From assembly GCA_003952965.2 (NCBI GenBank), contig CM025852.1, forward strand, positions 7,562,432 through 7,626,431: a stretch of 64,000 nucleotides of DNA. The letters are read 5' to 3'. Shown here piece by piece: positions 1 through 12,427 of this stretch. The stretch is from Morella rubra (Eukaryota; Streptophyta; Magnoliopsida; Fagales; Myricaceae). The notes beneath the pieces are model-generated. The model was not told the DNA's origin and searched no databases. It saw only the letters and a program-made list of their open reading frames with translations. Position 1 is the stretch's first letter. Every line of letters begins with the position of its first letter. Both the position numbers and the translations under genes were made by a program.

Positions 1-120
1 ACACATAGAAGACATGGTGCCGACACATTACACTTACACCCGAGACCTGCTTTCCAGACAAAAAGAAGTGTCGACACATAGAAGACATGGTGCCGACACA
101 TTTCACTGACTCCCGAGCGC
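1..120. repeat. Direct duplication inside the LTR, period 73 bp
   Basis: The block beginning ACACATAGAAGACATGGTGC occurs at 1 and again at 74, each followed by CGACACATT. This is a short tandem duplication within the U3 part of the LTR. Such U3 duplications are common in retrotransposons and can duplicate enhancer motifs, but nothing here proves function. Confidence 0.85.
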
Positions 121-928
121 TCTCTTTTTTGGTCAAATTTTGATGTGTCAGCACATGCCACTTGGTTGAAGATTTTCCAGAAAATGTCAGATCGCTCAAA
201 ATGGCTCATTAAATCACTGGCACCTTTCCAACGGCCATTCTCACCTACCACGATGACCTTTGAAAGTCAACTCGCCTTAAATGCAAGATTCAAAGAAAAA
301 GACTATATATCTCGAACGAACGTCGACTTGCAATTACTTCTTCACCTAACATTTTGAGAGAGAGAAAGAGCCTTGAAGAAGAGAGAAGCTAGTACCCACC
401 AAGAAAGCCTGCTTGTTCTCTGAAATTCTTTAGCTTTCTTTTGTGCTTTCTATTGTCTTGCTCTTCCTTGTCCTTCATACTTGAATACTCGGCTTTAAGA
501 GCTATTCCGTGACTTTCTTGTTATACCCATTTATTTGTAAATCTCGTAAGTGTTGGGCAAACACTGGGTCCTACTCGAGTGAGTAAAAAAAAATCCTTTG
601 GTTTAAGGATCTGTGAAGAAGAGTTAAACCGTGAGCTCTAGAAACGCATTGTAAAGGTTCCTTAGCACCCCGGAAGCTAAGGTGTATTTGCTATTTGAAA
701 ATAGTGGAGAAAGCCCAAGGAAGTCAATAGCCTTGGGGGTGGACGTAGGCAAGTATTGGCCGAACCACCTAAACATACGGTGTCATCTCTCTAAACCCTA
801 CATCTTTGTTGTTCTTTTCTTATTGTTGATTTTTGCCTTATTGTTTGATTATTTAATCCTCTTGAAAAAGTTTTAACTTTTAATTAAACCCAATTCACCC
901 CCCCTCTTGGGTTGCTCTTAGACTTTCA
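1..928 (+). mobile_element. 3' part of a Ty1-copia-type LTR (truncated by window edge)
   Basis: The right end reads ACCCAATTCACCCCCCC, then TCTTGGGTTG, and finishes at about 928. The same terminal block ends the two solo LTRs at 40597-41850 and 48519-49788. A shared inner block (GGTTCCTTAGCACCCCGGAA, then 'gtggacgtaggc' and 'gaaccacctaaa') also matches those LTRs, so this is a diverged relative in the same copia lineage. No primer-binding site follows the end, which argues for a 3' LTR or a solo LTR rather than a 5' LTR. The left boundary and the target duplication lie outside the window, so neither can be tested. Confidence 0.75.
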
Positions 929-3900
929 ATAAGTAATAATCAATAACCATTTAACAGACAATCTCACACAATATAGGCATATGATTTTCACATAATGAAC
1001 TCCAATCAATCAAACAAGTACATTCATATGTTGTGTCTAAATACAGTAAATACACCAAAATTAGAAGCAAATCTCTTACCTGAACATTTGTTAAGATGAA
1101 GAATTGTTAGATGGATAAGACCTTACTATCCTTGACCTTAGAAAGTGCAGCTGAACATGGTTGAGCAATCAATTAGCATGATATGTGAAGAACTAAGAAT
1201 ATGGTAATGCAAGCAGAAATAGAACCTAAACAACTATATCATTAATTATGAATATTGAATCATGCATCTACAATTACTACTTATTCAAGATGAAATGGTG
1301 CGATGTAGAGTGCTAGTTATACATAAATATTGATGAATGATAGTTTTCATTAGTCCAAAAATCTAGTTCAATTTTTACTATAGGTTTGGATATCATGAGA
1401 AAACATTACTTTCGTAAAGCTTATTTCATTTGAACACAAGAATATTAACAAAAGGTAGTCTTTTTAATCAGAGAAGATGAATTTAATCATTTCATTTATG
1501 TTTCTAATATCAACAAACTGGAAAAACATCAATAACACATTGAACCAAAAGCAAATGAACTCAATAGTCCTCTCTGACAGGGAGAAATTGTATTGTGTTT
1601 GTGTTAGTAAGAATTTCAATGACTTATAAACTAAACCATCTTGAGTAAGTGAAAGAGACATATGCCACATATCAAAGCCCATCAACCACACAATGCTCAC
1701 TTTCCAAAAAAGATAAAGATAAACATGGGCACAAGCGAGCAATTTCAAAATTATGGGTGTATTTAGGACTAAAGAAACATGAAGAAATGCCAATATATGA
1801 CTTGAGAAATTTAAAGAAACAACAAATATCCAATGAAATATAACAATATAAGTTAGAACTATGGACCTTTATGTGTACTAGAAAGTATGCATGCTTGGTC
1901 TAGAGGGGATTGTCTAACTTTTAAACTTCCGACGTTGATATTCCTATTCCAACAGCGGTAAAAATGAGACATCATAATGAATCTTTAAAGAGCTTGTCTC
2001 CTACAAAACTTCATCCCTAATAGCAAACTCAGCTTCAATTAGGTTTTGAAAAGTTCAATGGACTGCAAACTATGAAAAATCTCTCAGAGTAACCTTTTTT
2101 TGTTCTTGTTCATTTAAAGGCATTTCAAAATCAAAGCTCATGCCATATTGATAAGATTTGAAAGTTCTTTTTCTTTTCATTTGCACTTTTTCCTTCTCTT
2201 TGCTTTTGTGTGTTCTAGGAATTGTTGGACTTTGTTGCAATAACAAAAGACTGAGATAAATGGTAACAAAAATAGGTCGTATTATAATATTTTATCTGAT
2301 TACAGTTTTAAAGTTGTAGTTATTTTGATTAAAAAAAAATTGTAATTTTGAATACTTTTAACTCATCTAGATACAATAAATTAAGCCTACAAGAGTCTTG
2401 TACTAATAGTTGAGGAGATGTACAAACCTAAACTCTAAAGCCATGGAAATTAAAAGCTTGTGTTCCAATCACAAATCCAATCCCCACAAAACCAAATAGA
2501 AATCCAATCAAAGACAACACAAGGAAAACATAGAACTAATCAAACAAGGACCCAAAAAAATATCCAAACATTCAGATAGCAGCTCCAACCATGCTGAAAA
2601 GAGGAATATACAGATAACAAAGCCAAACAAAATCCCTCCAAGCAAAATAAAATCCACACATGCAAATAATAGCTCCAGTAATACCATAAAAAATGAAGTT
2701 AATATGCTCATGTATTTTGAATTTCCAGTAGGTTTGTAATGCATCAATTCATTAATGTAATGCGTTTTCAATATGAGATATGTTTATCCTTTATATATAC
2801 TCAATCAACCAAAAGCATATAGCGAATAAGAAAATCAACTAAGTATACCAAAAGCAAGATCACAGCCACAGCATACGAATCAAAATCAAAGCCACGAAAT
2901 TTTCAAGGCATAAACAAGTAGCCCAACACAAATGATGGAGGAGTACTGTGCCGTAGCTTTGGTGGTGAAGGAACTCTGTGAGCAACAGTTGGAACGAGGG
3001 AGATTTTGATGGAAGCGAATGAAGTTTGAAGGTTTGAGTGAATGACCTATGTCCGTATATGGTCGCTTCATAATTTCACCATCGATAAATCGATTGCCCT
3101 TAACTCCTTCGACAGGGCATGACAGATTGGACTTCATAGGCAAAAATTTCAAAATGGTGAAGATGATTCGCACGACACTGGCTCTGTCACAGCGTATGAT
3201 CTGACTTGGTTGGAAGAGGTGAGAAGCAAGGGCGTTGCTCTTTGGGATTCAGTTGAGAAGATAGTGTCGGGGTGAAGGGGAAGAAGAAATTGAGGAAATG
3301 ACCGTGAGAAGATCTAGACGACAACGTTTGGCCTATACCATCCAGGGTTAATCGCGTAAAACTAAAGGTTTGCACACCTGCTGCAGGTGTCAGACACTGC
3401 GGAGGCTATCTTCTGGCATAGATAAAAAAGACTGTCTTACCCACCAACGTTGCAATATTGCGTTGGTCAAACCATATCCAATTCAATAATTTAAGGGACA
3501 AGGAATAAATTTTGTTGTACGTCTAGGACCCACCTCATGTCAGATGATCGAAATTACCCTTGGCTACGTTTAAGTTTTTCATAATGGAGGAGGTCAAAGT
3601 GGACATTTTATAGTCTAATTTGAGGGATAAAAAAGACTTATTTTACATAAACAGTTCAAAAATTTTACACTCCAGTGTGTTTGAAAAACCAAAGTTTTGA
3701 AAAAGCTAAAATTTTATTATAAAATTGGGTTTTCAAACACCGTGATAATAATGGAAATATGTGAAATAAAATCATAAAACAACCAACAAAGACGTGTGGA
3801 TTGAGAGTTTCTACAACTATTCCACAATGTGCAATTGACTTGAATCATATTCTAAACAAAATATGGGTTATGCGTAATGTTATATACAAACATAGTAAAA

Positions 3901-4284
3901 GTAACAAACTCATTAACAAATTGACATTATACCTTGAGTTCATGTTGTGCTAGTGGAACACATGTTGATGGAGAAGCATTGTTGGGCATGAGAGCTTTGA
4001 TCTTTTTGCATCTTTTTTTTTTGTCTTGTCTCAAGACAACTTTTATATTGCATCTTGCTGTGTTGTAAGACTACCCTTTTCTTTAACCCTTTTGCTTGCA
4101 TGCTGTTGAGAAAGGCTCATGTGCATCGCCAAGAGCTTGTGGTTTTAAGTACTCTTCCACTTTTATACACAGTTCACGTGCATGATTTTCAAGAAAGTCA
4201 CATGTCTCTTTACATTCAGCAACCTTACCCATCAATTTTACATATGTGGTTCACAAATTTCTATAACGGGCTCTTATTTCTAGT
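929..4284. other. Unassigned AT-rich DNA
   Basis: No recognisable gene. Two adjoining minus-strand open frames of 95 and 62 codons lie at 2886-3173 and 3187-3375; their translations are serine- and proline-containing and I do not recognise them. The stretch around 3590-3740 has wording typical of transposon ends ('gtttgaaaaaccaaag', 'gggttttcaaacacc', an imperfect inverted pair near 3678-3750), but I could not find a partner terminus. The remainder is ordinary AT-rich intergenic sequence. Confidence 0.4.
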
Positions 4285-5240
4285 TTAGGATCAGTTTGTA
4301 CTTCATAACCTTGATTATCCACCACAATTCTCATTCTTGTATTCTTTTTCCACCTATTTAATATGTATTTATCCGAAATCATTTTTTTAATCTTCATCTC
4401 ATCAAGTACTTTCAAAATATGACTACATAAAATTCAAACAAACTTGAAATTCTTGCAATTACATGTGATCAAGCTACCTGAAGACGTGACCATGTATTGT
4501 CTTGAATCTTCACAATTATGAACTTTATACTCACAAATTAAACTATTTTGTTGAAAATAGTTAATAATCGCCAATAATGATTTCTCAAATTCAATTTGAA
4601 ACATATCAAATATTATCTCAGTGTAGATACTTTTAGTATACCTCAACAAAAGAACATTAACTTTCAAAATAGGAAGTTTTTGGCTCATACCATAGTTTGC
4701 ATGCACTTTATTATAACGCAAATAATCAACCACCCTTTGAAAATGTTTAAAAATTGGACAAGTCCAAATTAGACTTCAAGTAATTTTTTAAACGAGAATT
4801 AAAGCTCTCATTAAGTTGTGTGCTTTTCTTACCTGTAGAAAAGATATTTTTTCCATATACCATTGTGTAGATACTTTTAGTATGCCTCAACAAAAGAACA
4901 TTAACTTTCAAAATAGGCAATTTTTGGCTCATACCATAGTTCGCATGCACTTTATTATAACGCAAATCATCAACCACCCTTTGAAAATATTTAAAAATTG
5001 GACCAAGTCCAAATCAGACTTCAAGTAATTTTTTAAACGAGAATTAAAGCTCTCATTAAGTTGTGTGCTTTTCTTACCTGTAGAAAAGATATTTTTTTCA
5101 TATACCATAGCACATTTCTTTCTAACTTTAATCAAATCTTGCAACTATTTATTCTGGCCAAGATTATACTTACTCAACATATTCTTTCAAGCATTGAGAA
5201 AGTCCTTTTCACACTTACCATCATAGATGCAAAGGTTTAA
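4285..5240 (-). pseudogene. FAR1/FRS-like MULE transposase fragment, C-terminal part with SWIM finger
   Basis: Read on the minus strand, the region gives the order seen in FAR1/FHY3-type MULE transposases: a segment like CIYDGKCEKDFLN, then the block MVYEKNIFSTGKKSTQLNES (in FAR1 proteins this region ends with the conserved SESMN-like motif), then FEKSLLAIINYFQQNSLICEY, and a SWIM zinc finger (CNCKNFKFV followed by a stop and ILCSHILKVLD). A conserved tail like YILNRWKK follows. FAR1-type proteins are either transposases or domesticated transcription factors. Stops (for example within the SWIM motif) and a tandem duplication show that this copy is dead. Reading continues cleanly to about 5240, where unrelated repeat sequence starts, so the gene was probably split by an insertion. 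Confidence 0.75.
4621..5110. repeat. 244-bp tandem duplication within the FAR1-like fragment
   Basis: The unit starting GTGTAGATACTTTTAGTATA at 4621 recurs at 4865 with only scattered substitutions and runs to about 5110. It duplicates the part encoding the 'STGKKSTQLNES' block and the following helix, so the duplication arose inside the transposase gene. Period by position is 244 bp. Confidence 0.9.
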
Positions 5241-6638
5241 ATCAAAGGAAAATTGTCATTTTAACCCCTGGGTTTTTGAAACTTTTTCATTTTAGTCTCC
5301 AACTTTTAAACTTCAAAATTTAAGTCCCTCATTATTTTCATTTTGACAAATACACCCTTCCGTCAGTCCGCTGTCTATCTCCTTAATGGCATCTCAACAG
5401 CCAACTAAGCAACATCTTCAAATGATGACGTCTAGCCAGTACCCCAAAACACATTCATTTTGCTTATGTAAGTTAACGTGCACTGATTTGGGGCCATGGA
5501 AACCAAGTGTTGTGCATTGCATTTTGGTTAAGTAAGTTTATTGTGGAAATCAATCAAGTGCTGTGTTTTGAAACCCCCTGATAGGAGAACCAATCATTTC
5601 CCCTTTCATATGAGCCCTAGAACGTGATTGCAGCAGCAAAGGCCCTTCAATCTTCAATCTTTTCTCCATTTCGTGTAACTCTAGGAGTTGGGTTGTAGAG
5701 GAGGTTCGAAATGTCTCAAAAAAGGTAATATGTTCAGTCAGTTCAAAATTAATTGAGTTGTTGAATTGTTGTTAACTCAATTGATTTGTTGGATTCGGTT
5801 CGGTTGGTTCATGCCCTAGATCACGATAAGAAATATTTGAGTTGGTCTTGGTTGGTTTTCACAAGATAAATTATTTGTGATTGGGTGGATTGTTGTTTGT
5901 TAGGCTCGGATTGAAGTGTTGGTTATTGGGTTCCTAGTTTCCTTGGTTGTTTACATTCCAAGTGTTTGGAAAAATACTTGTTTGCATTCCAATTCAACAA
6001 CCAACTTACCTTATTTACCAATGTAGAGAACTTTATAAAATGATGCAGAGCCTTATACTCTATTGTGCACTCCAACTGTTTTTCACTTGGGCATGCCACA
6101 GACCCTTGGTTTTCTTAATATGCAAAGGGTTGTGGCTTGAACATATCCTGGATTAATATTTTAGGTTTTAAGGAAGGAGTCATAAACATGCTTTCAGTTG
6201 TGCCCAAAAGCTCTCAAACCTACTAGTACCCCTGACAAAAAAAGCTTTTACAATTCTCTTGCAGTCATGTTCCTTGAGCCAAAACCAACTCAAACAAATC
6301 TATGGACTCCTTCTCACCACAGACATAACAAGAAGAGAACAGCCTCATCACCCGTTTTCATACCAACCACATGCTTCTTCCTTGGAGTCATAAGCATGCT
6401 TTCAGAGTTAATTGCAGCTCCTCTGTATCATGTACATTGCAGCCCCCATGGAGTATAAGCATGCGTTCTTACCAACCAACCCAAATATATCTAACTCATA
6501 TTGTTAAGCTGAGATGTTTCTTCCAATAATTAACTCTTTTAGCCTCAAGTTATTCTTAATGTAACTATTTGTTGGATCAATGATTTAATGGTTTATTGCT
6601 TACTCAAATTCAGCACGGTTTTGCCATCATCTGTTAAG
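5241..6638 (+). other. Transposon-end-like sequence and 5' region of the GRF gene
   Basis: From about 5241 the text changes from FAR1 coding sequence to 'ggaaaattgtcattttaacc', with phrases such as 'tttagtctccaac' and 'taagtccctcatt' that are typical of long plant MULE termini. I could not find its inverted partner with certainty. At 5711 there is an ATG opening MSQKR directly followed by GTAATATG, a possible first exon and splice donor for the GRF zinc-finger gene at 6639. Open frames at 5947 and 6198 are not recognised. Confidence 0.4.
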
Positions 6639-6956
6639 ATGAGTGGGGCATATCTTATAATGTGCTGTGATTGTGGATTGAGAGCACCACTTAGAACCTC
6701 GTGGATTGATGCTAATTTGGGATAGCGTTTCTTCGATTGTGCATCATATGATGGAAAATTGGTAAGAAAATCCAATAGTTTATTATTTTGGTGACTAACC
6801 TATAGGTTCCTTTATTTGCAAAAAGCATGTAGATTTTTTGTATGGTTTGATCCTCGCACATACCCCTGTGGGATGGAAGTGGGACCACATCTAACGAAAA
6901 AAATAAAGGATCTCCAATTTGAGGTTGCTGCTCTGAAGCGTTGTGACCATGCTTAA
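6639..6956 (+). pseudogene. GRF-type zinc-finger protein remnant
   Basis: The translation from 6639 reads MSGAYLIMCCDCGLRAPLRT, then SWIDANLG, a TAG stop, and RFFDCASYDGKL. The CxCG...TSW...NxGxRFFxC pattern is the GRF zinc finger. After a likely intron starting GTAAGA at about 6769, the frame resumes as CRFFVWFDPRTYPCGME, then a helical tail rich in K and E ending at TAA 6954-6956. The WFDP motif and helical tail are the usual end of small plant GRF proteins, which often sit in transposon-rich DNA. The in-frame stop replaces the conserved Arg/Pro-Gly-Arg segment. The role of the family in plants is poorly known; it may be transposon cargo. Confidence 0.7.
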
Positions 6957-8138
6957 ATGTATGCTTGGAGTGTCGTGGGAGCATTGTTGTTGAGGTCATC
7001 AAACTGATGTAGTTATGACATTTGGGGACTGAAACTTCTAACTTTACAACATAATCACAAAGTCATGCAGCTTGCATGTCCATGAATGCCAAACATCCTT
7101 TATCTTCAAACAATAACCTCATTTTGGCTTAGAAAAAAAAAACCTCAAATAAAATTCATCTTCAAATAGCAACCTCAAACAAAACAGAACTTGTGTTACT
7201 AAATAAGCAACTGAAGATATCTATACAGACCAATTGAATGAACTGAAGATAGACATACATGCAAATTTAGTACCCGAGATGGCCAAAATAATTACAAGCA
7301 AAATTTTAGGAACTACTAATTACTAAATACACTTTAGAACATTATAGAAAAAGCTTAAATCACAATCACATTGCAAATTACTTAATAATACCATCGTCCA
7401 TGCAAAATACTTGATGTCATGTACACATTGCTAGCCATCATAACAAAGTAGTTACCAAATACACAAAAGACAAAAGTCCTAAAACATCATTAGAGTCTCC
7501 ACCATATACAGATGCTGCAAAACACAATATGACATTCAAAAAAGCAACCAAATCAAAGACCCCTTCAAGTTTGGTGAGACGCTGTAGAACAAAACTGTGG
7601 TTGCTCCAATGGCATTGACTCTTGGGTTACCTGCACATGAAATGACCTTTGCACACTCAACTTAGCCAGTTTTATTCCTTGCTTAGGTTTACTGAAATTA
7701 ATATTTGTATAGAAGGCACATCTTGTCAAGTGTCCTTCAAAGTGGTGCTTGTCCTCTAACTAAAAGGCTCGGTATTGTCCTCATTCTTTTTTGTGTATTC
7801 ATATCTTAACAACCAGAATTAATGATGGACAAGTATAAAATCACTCTTATCATTCTTCCAACACACAGTCATACATAACAATAACATTCATGTAATAATC
7901 TTTCACTTTGTAGCTTAAACTTTTAACATTTGATTAGCTTACATTGCACTAAGTTGCAGCATTGGAAGATGGTGTAAGGATATTAGAAAATATCTTATAT
8001 CCTAAATTTTATAAATTTCTATTTTAGTTCGATATGCTTACCTCAAAGCCGGCCAGAAAGTATAACTTGAGTGAGTTGTTGTGCCAAGTACACAATAATT
8101 ATTAATGTTAGTACATAAAAGATCTAAATAAATTTTAG

Positions 8139-8165
8139 TATTATTATTATTATTATTATTATTAT
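8139..8165. repeat. (ATT)n microsatellite
   Basis: A run of about nine consecutive TTA/ATT triplets, uninterrupted by eye. Confidence 0.9.
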
Positions 8166-9274
8166 GTATTGATTTTCTTAATGCACCTAATATGATATGA
8201 ACCTTAGAACAGATCTACAATATTTTCAACAAATTATTTGTAATAACCAACTTAAGTTAATACAACTACTAAGTGTAGAAGATTCACTATACAAAATAGG
8301 TGTTACATATTGTATGTCATAAAAAGCCTTTGTACTTTAGATATCATCAGAAATGAAAAATCATTAACGAGAAGTGCTTATGTTAGTAAAGTGCATGCTT
8401 TTGTGTCTAAAAATTTATGCCACAGGGGAAAGATTCAACTCCAGAAAGAGATGAGCGCAATGTGTTAACTTGTTGGTATGTTGTGCAGTGTGTGGCTTGA
8501 AATTTCCAGATTATTCCCCTTTTTATAGTCATCAAAAGAATAACGAAATGGTCAAGTCTTTAAACATTGCTTTTAATGCATTGGACGTCGCAAGCAAGGT
8601 GTCTTTCATTCGATACTTTTGTCGTTTGCATATTGATGTTTTATCATTTACATGGATTGCTTTGAGTTGTTCTTGGACTTTTTAAAATTAATCCTCTTTT
8701 TTTTTTTTTTTTTTTTTTAAATAAGAGATTCTGACCTATAGTCTATTTCCTATTCTATAATCTATATACATTGGTTATCATTGAAAAGTTGTCTACTATA
8801 CATCTTCTTATTTCTTTTCTTCCAATATAAACATTAAATGCAAAATCTAAACTTTTCCATACATTGTTTCTATGACTTTTACGTGTTCCATTTGACTATA
8901 TCATATTTTCTTATTATTTTATTTATTTATTTTGAAGATGTATTCATTTACACTATTTTATTTTATTAGCAAGAAATATTATTGGCTGGATTCCAATATC
9001 ATTTCATCTAAAGACTTAAAGCAGAAAAAATAGTTGCGAAGTAAAGTATTTTAACTACATCAAGTTATACCAATTTATGAAGATGCTCAATCTACAAAAC
9101 TAGCATGACATCTTATTACAATTAATATCGTACTCATTTACACTTATTGGTAATGACACAGTACGGCCAAAAAAATTAAATTATGGTTAAACAATATTTC
9201 TCATTTGACTATGCTATATCTCAGTAAAATATATTACATAGATTAAATTAATGAATAAATATAATTCCTACTCA

Positions 9275-9607
9275 ATTAGCTTTAAGGTGTTACAATTTCA
9301 CTACAAAATATTGCACAAAATGATATTACTAACACATATCTTGACATTTTATCGTGTCAATCTAAGTGAAAAAAAAATTGAGATGCCGAGAACCCCAAAA
9401 AAGAATGAGACTACAACGATATAACAAGGGAATTCACTTTCCATTAATAGAATCTTTTTGTAATATGAAATTAGTTTAACCTTTTTTCAGTGGTTTGAAC
9501 TTCTACTATATTAGCTTTAGGGTGTTACACAAAGTGATATTACTACTCACACATATATAGACATTTTGTTGCGTCAATCTAAGTGAAAAATAAAAATAAT
9601 TGAGACA
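9275..9607. repeat. Spaced direct repeat, about 100-bp units 235 bp apart
   Basis: Two diverged copies begin ATTAGCTTTAAGGTGTTAC (9275) and ATTAGCTTTAGGGTGTTAC (9510). Each continues through 'gatattact', 'gacattttatcgtgtcaa' or its variant, and 'tctaagtgaaaaa'. They look like an old segmental duplication in non-coding DNA. Confidence 0.7.
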
Positions 9608-10189
9608 CATGTCAAGATCGAAAATTTGCTAAGCTTCCTAATCATCTCTCATGCTATAATGTCCAATTACTAAATCTTTAATGGAAAGAAAAATAATTTC
9701 AACTCAACCAATACGTACCGTTTTGTTAAAAAGCAACCAACCACACCGTTTTGTCAAAATGCAACCAACATTCATCGTTTTTCTCTGAGTCTCGAGCCAT
9801 GCACCCCTAATCACCCCCAAATCAGAGTCTTGAGTGCCCTATCCTTTGACCCGTGTGGCTGTGGTGTGCCCTAAGATTCTAGAGTCTTCGTGTGAATGTA
9901 CCAATCGTGAATTCATCTTTGAGCTTCAACCTATAGTAGTTTGTGAACATTTTCGTGAATCTCTCAATTGAAGGCTGATGTGTTGTCTTTTTCACTTTAC
10001 ATAGTTTTGGATAGTTTGACTTATTGAAACATGTGGTCCCACAGTTAAATTTTCAATTCTCCATATTGCACAGGTGAATCATCCTATGCTTAACTTTTCT
10101 GAGTTTCCACTGGCCACACACTTGAAGTGTTTAATTTTGTCGTAACTCTCTGAATTCAGGACATATTCTATATGATTTTGTAGGAAATC

Positions 10190-10797
10190 TACTGGTATGT
10201 ATCTATTATGGTGGTCAATTTCTTGGAAGTCGGGGCTAGATCTACATGAGAGGGAAGGTGGATGATGTAGGGTATATGGATCCAGATTATATATCCTCTA
10301 TTGAGATTAGCAGTACAGTGTTGGCTCTTGGCTATCTACACATGGGTGATTTGTGGTGCACCTTTGACGACAAAGACTGGTTTGCTATTAGACGTTTAAA
10401 TAGTGATAAGGATGTTGTCCACCTAATCAATAGATCCTTCAAGGAGAAGAAGAGTGTTCTCTGAATGTATTTTTGGAGCATACAGTTGAGGAGGCCGAGA
10501 TTGCAAACCCCCCCACTTGCACTTACTCGCTCGGGAACACAGGATGAGTCTCTTGTAGTTGAGGCTCCTGTGGTTGGGGCTCCTGTAGTTGGGGGCTCCT
10601 TTAGATGAATGTGTAGTTCAGGAACCCAAAGCTAGGAAAATATTGATGAGGAGTTAGGTGTAGATGATAAGGATGTAGTTAAGGAATTTGAAGCTAGGTA
10701 AAAGATTGATGATGAGTTGGGTATAAAGGATGAAGGTGTAGTTCGAGAACCTTGAAGTTAGGGAAAATATTGTTGAGAAGTTGGGTGTGTAGATGAA
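10190..10797 (+). pseudogene. MuDR-type MULE transposase, N-terminal PB1-like part (split gene, 5' piece)
   Basis: The frame reads CIYYGGQFLGSRG, stop, IYMRGKVDDVGYMDPDYISS, then IEISSTVLALGY and a segment with LWCTFDDKDWFAIRRLNSDKD. The pattern 'YYGGxF...GKVxxVxxxDPDxxSxxEI...LGY' is the PB1-like domain found at the N-terminus of plant MuDR-type transposases. Downstream are degenerate repeats encoding acidic phrases like EELGVDD, the usual linker. The gene is interrupted at 10797 by an inserted MULE; the same acidic linker resumes at 20820 ('GVNEELGANELSG'). The element's own TIRs were not identified. Confidence 0.8.
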
Positions 10798-11003
10798 CGG
10801 TTGGATTCAGTCCAGACCGTACGGGTCCAGACGCATCCAGACCCATGGTTTGGATTGAATCCCACAAAATGGACAATAGAGAGGCCACTGCGTCATTTAA
10901 TGAGGCCTCTCCGTCGTCGGCTCGACTTGGCTTGGCTTCAGTCAGGCGCGCGACTTTTCTCTCCATATCTGTACCAATCGGACCACTATAATTTAAGTGC
11001 GAC
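10798..11003 (+). repeat. Left TIR of the 10-kb MULE
   Basis: Inverted match to 20606-20810 over about 200 bp. Shared landmarks are CATCCAGACCCATGG, GTCATTTAATGAGGCCTCT and CGGACCACTATAATTTAAGT. The GC-richer composition contrasts with the AT-rich surroundings. Confidence 0.9.
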
Positions 11004-12198
11004 TACACCTAGGACTGGTATAGTTGCTGCTTCAAAATCCCTATGGACATTGTTGTAGGTGCATACATGATTGGGGCTGTAATGTTCATCGTTTCCGGTG
11101 AAAACTTATACATATTGTTAACTTTTAGTTTGATAAGTATTATTTTTTGTTGCTCTTCTAAATGGCATTGGGCAGAGTTTCCTTTTCATCCATGCTTTTC
11201 CATCTTGTCTTACTCCACCAACATCCAAATAACTCTGCCATTCATGTCATTCCAGCTCAATCTATCTTTGTGGCATGGGATGATACCTTTTTTGTTCAAC
11301 TGCATACTGTTTGTACAAGAAGTGAGTGATTACTTAATTGTCGATTTCCAAGGATCCATCCAAGTTAGTGTCATTCCCTTTCATTTTGAGTTGCATATTT
11401 TATGAGTATCATATGGGTATCAGTACTAAACAAGTATATATCAAAATTTAATTTGCAATTACTTTCAAGTCTAGCAAAGTCCATAGGATTCATCCATTTA
11501 AGCAAAAATGTCCTGACCTAGGTGAGTTTATTACAGAATGATGCTAGACCATTAACAACCACTTGGTAGTTGGCATTGAAAACTATAAGATAATAGAGTA
11601 AAATATGTTGTTAAGAGTTCAATTTGAGACATTTTGGCAAGTAGCTCAAGGGTTTACTAAACTAAAATGTCGACATAAGCCTTGAACTTTGTGTTGGATT
11701 TTGTTAATTTAGTAATATTTCAGAGCATCTTATCATCATGATGATCATGTCTTACCGAGTCCTTATGCGGATGCAAGTGCTCGTGTGATAGACTTACTCT
11801 GTTCACATATCCTAATCCATGAAGTAATTTTATGTTGATCCAAGAAACTCAAAGTATGAAGAAGCATCTGAATTTAATACCCTGAAGTCAAAAACTTTGT
11901 GGTCCTTAACATACATGATGTCTACTTAGCTCTTGCTTTTGAAGAACTAGCATGCATGCCTTTTTTTTGTAATCATGTTGTACAGAGGATTCATATCAAG
12001 GATTATCGGGCTCAATATAGTGGTCATGTAGAAAAGAAGTGATTTAAGGCGTTTTCAGAGCTTTTAAGTACTAACCTCACCTGTAGTTCATGGCAAACTT
12101 AAAATAGGATATATAATTGAAGAGCATAAATGTAGATTGATCAAACTCTAGAAGCAAAGGAACTTTAGCAGAACAAGGAAGAATGAAATTTTGTGTCT
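11004..12198. other. MULE interior, possible captured host sequence, unassigned
   Basis: A plus-strand open frame at 11043-11405 is hydrophobic (for example YILLTFSLISIIFCC) and unrecognised. Alternating T-rich and coding-like stretches between 11040 and 12100 resemble introns and exons of a decayed gene, but I cannot name one. Confidence 0.3.
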
Positions 12199-12207
12199 TT
12201 ACTTTAA

Positions 12208-12427
12208 GGCTAAATTACTCCAACAGTCCCTAGGGTTTAGCCTTTTCCCCGATTGGTCCCTAAGGTATTTTTTGTCCTACCGGTACCCCTGGGGTTTGTA
12301 ACTTTTCCCACATTAGTCCTACCGTTAGATAACCAACAGAATTTGCAGATGAATTTGTAGATGTGGCTAACGGCGACCACGTCGGATCTAATAACGTCCT
12401 GACACCTGTTAAAATATGCCACATCAG
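12208..12427 (+). repeat. Left TIR of the PME Pack-MULE
   Basis: Pairs inverted with 13400-13607. Shared blocks include CCTAAGGTATTTTTTGTCCT versus its inverted counterpart, and ACACCTGTTAAAATATGCCA at the inner end. The left copy has a short extra segment near 12346-12360 ('gaatttgtagat'). Confidence 0.92.

Larger units (their letters stand above)
6957..10189. other. Unassigned AT-rich DNA with simple repeats
   Basis: No gene recognised. It holds an ATT microsatellite at about 8139, a poly-T run near 8699-8718, and a pair of direct repeats near 9275 and 9510. The part from about 9780 onward may be the 5' flank of the MuDR-type transposase that begins near 10196. Confidence 0.45.

Noticed and set aside
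9299..9310. 'cactacaaaat' as a CACTA terminus
   Set aside because: Only the first eight bases fit, no subterminal repeats follow, and it lies within the spaced direct repeat whose other copy lacks it.
11043..11405. 120-codon hydrophobic frame as a membrane protein gene
   Set aside because: T-rich sequence yields hydrophobic codons by composition; no conserved pattern, and it lies inside a MULE.
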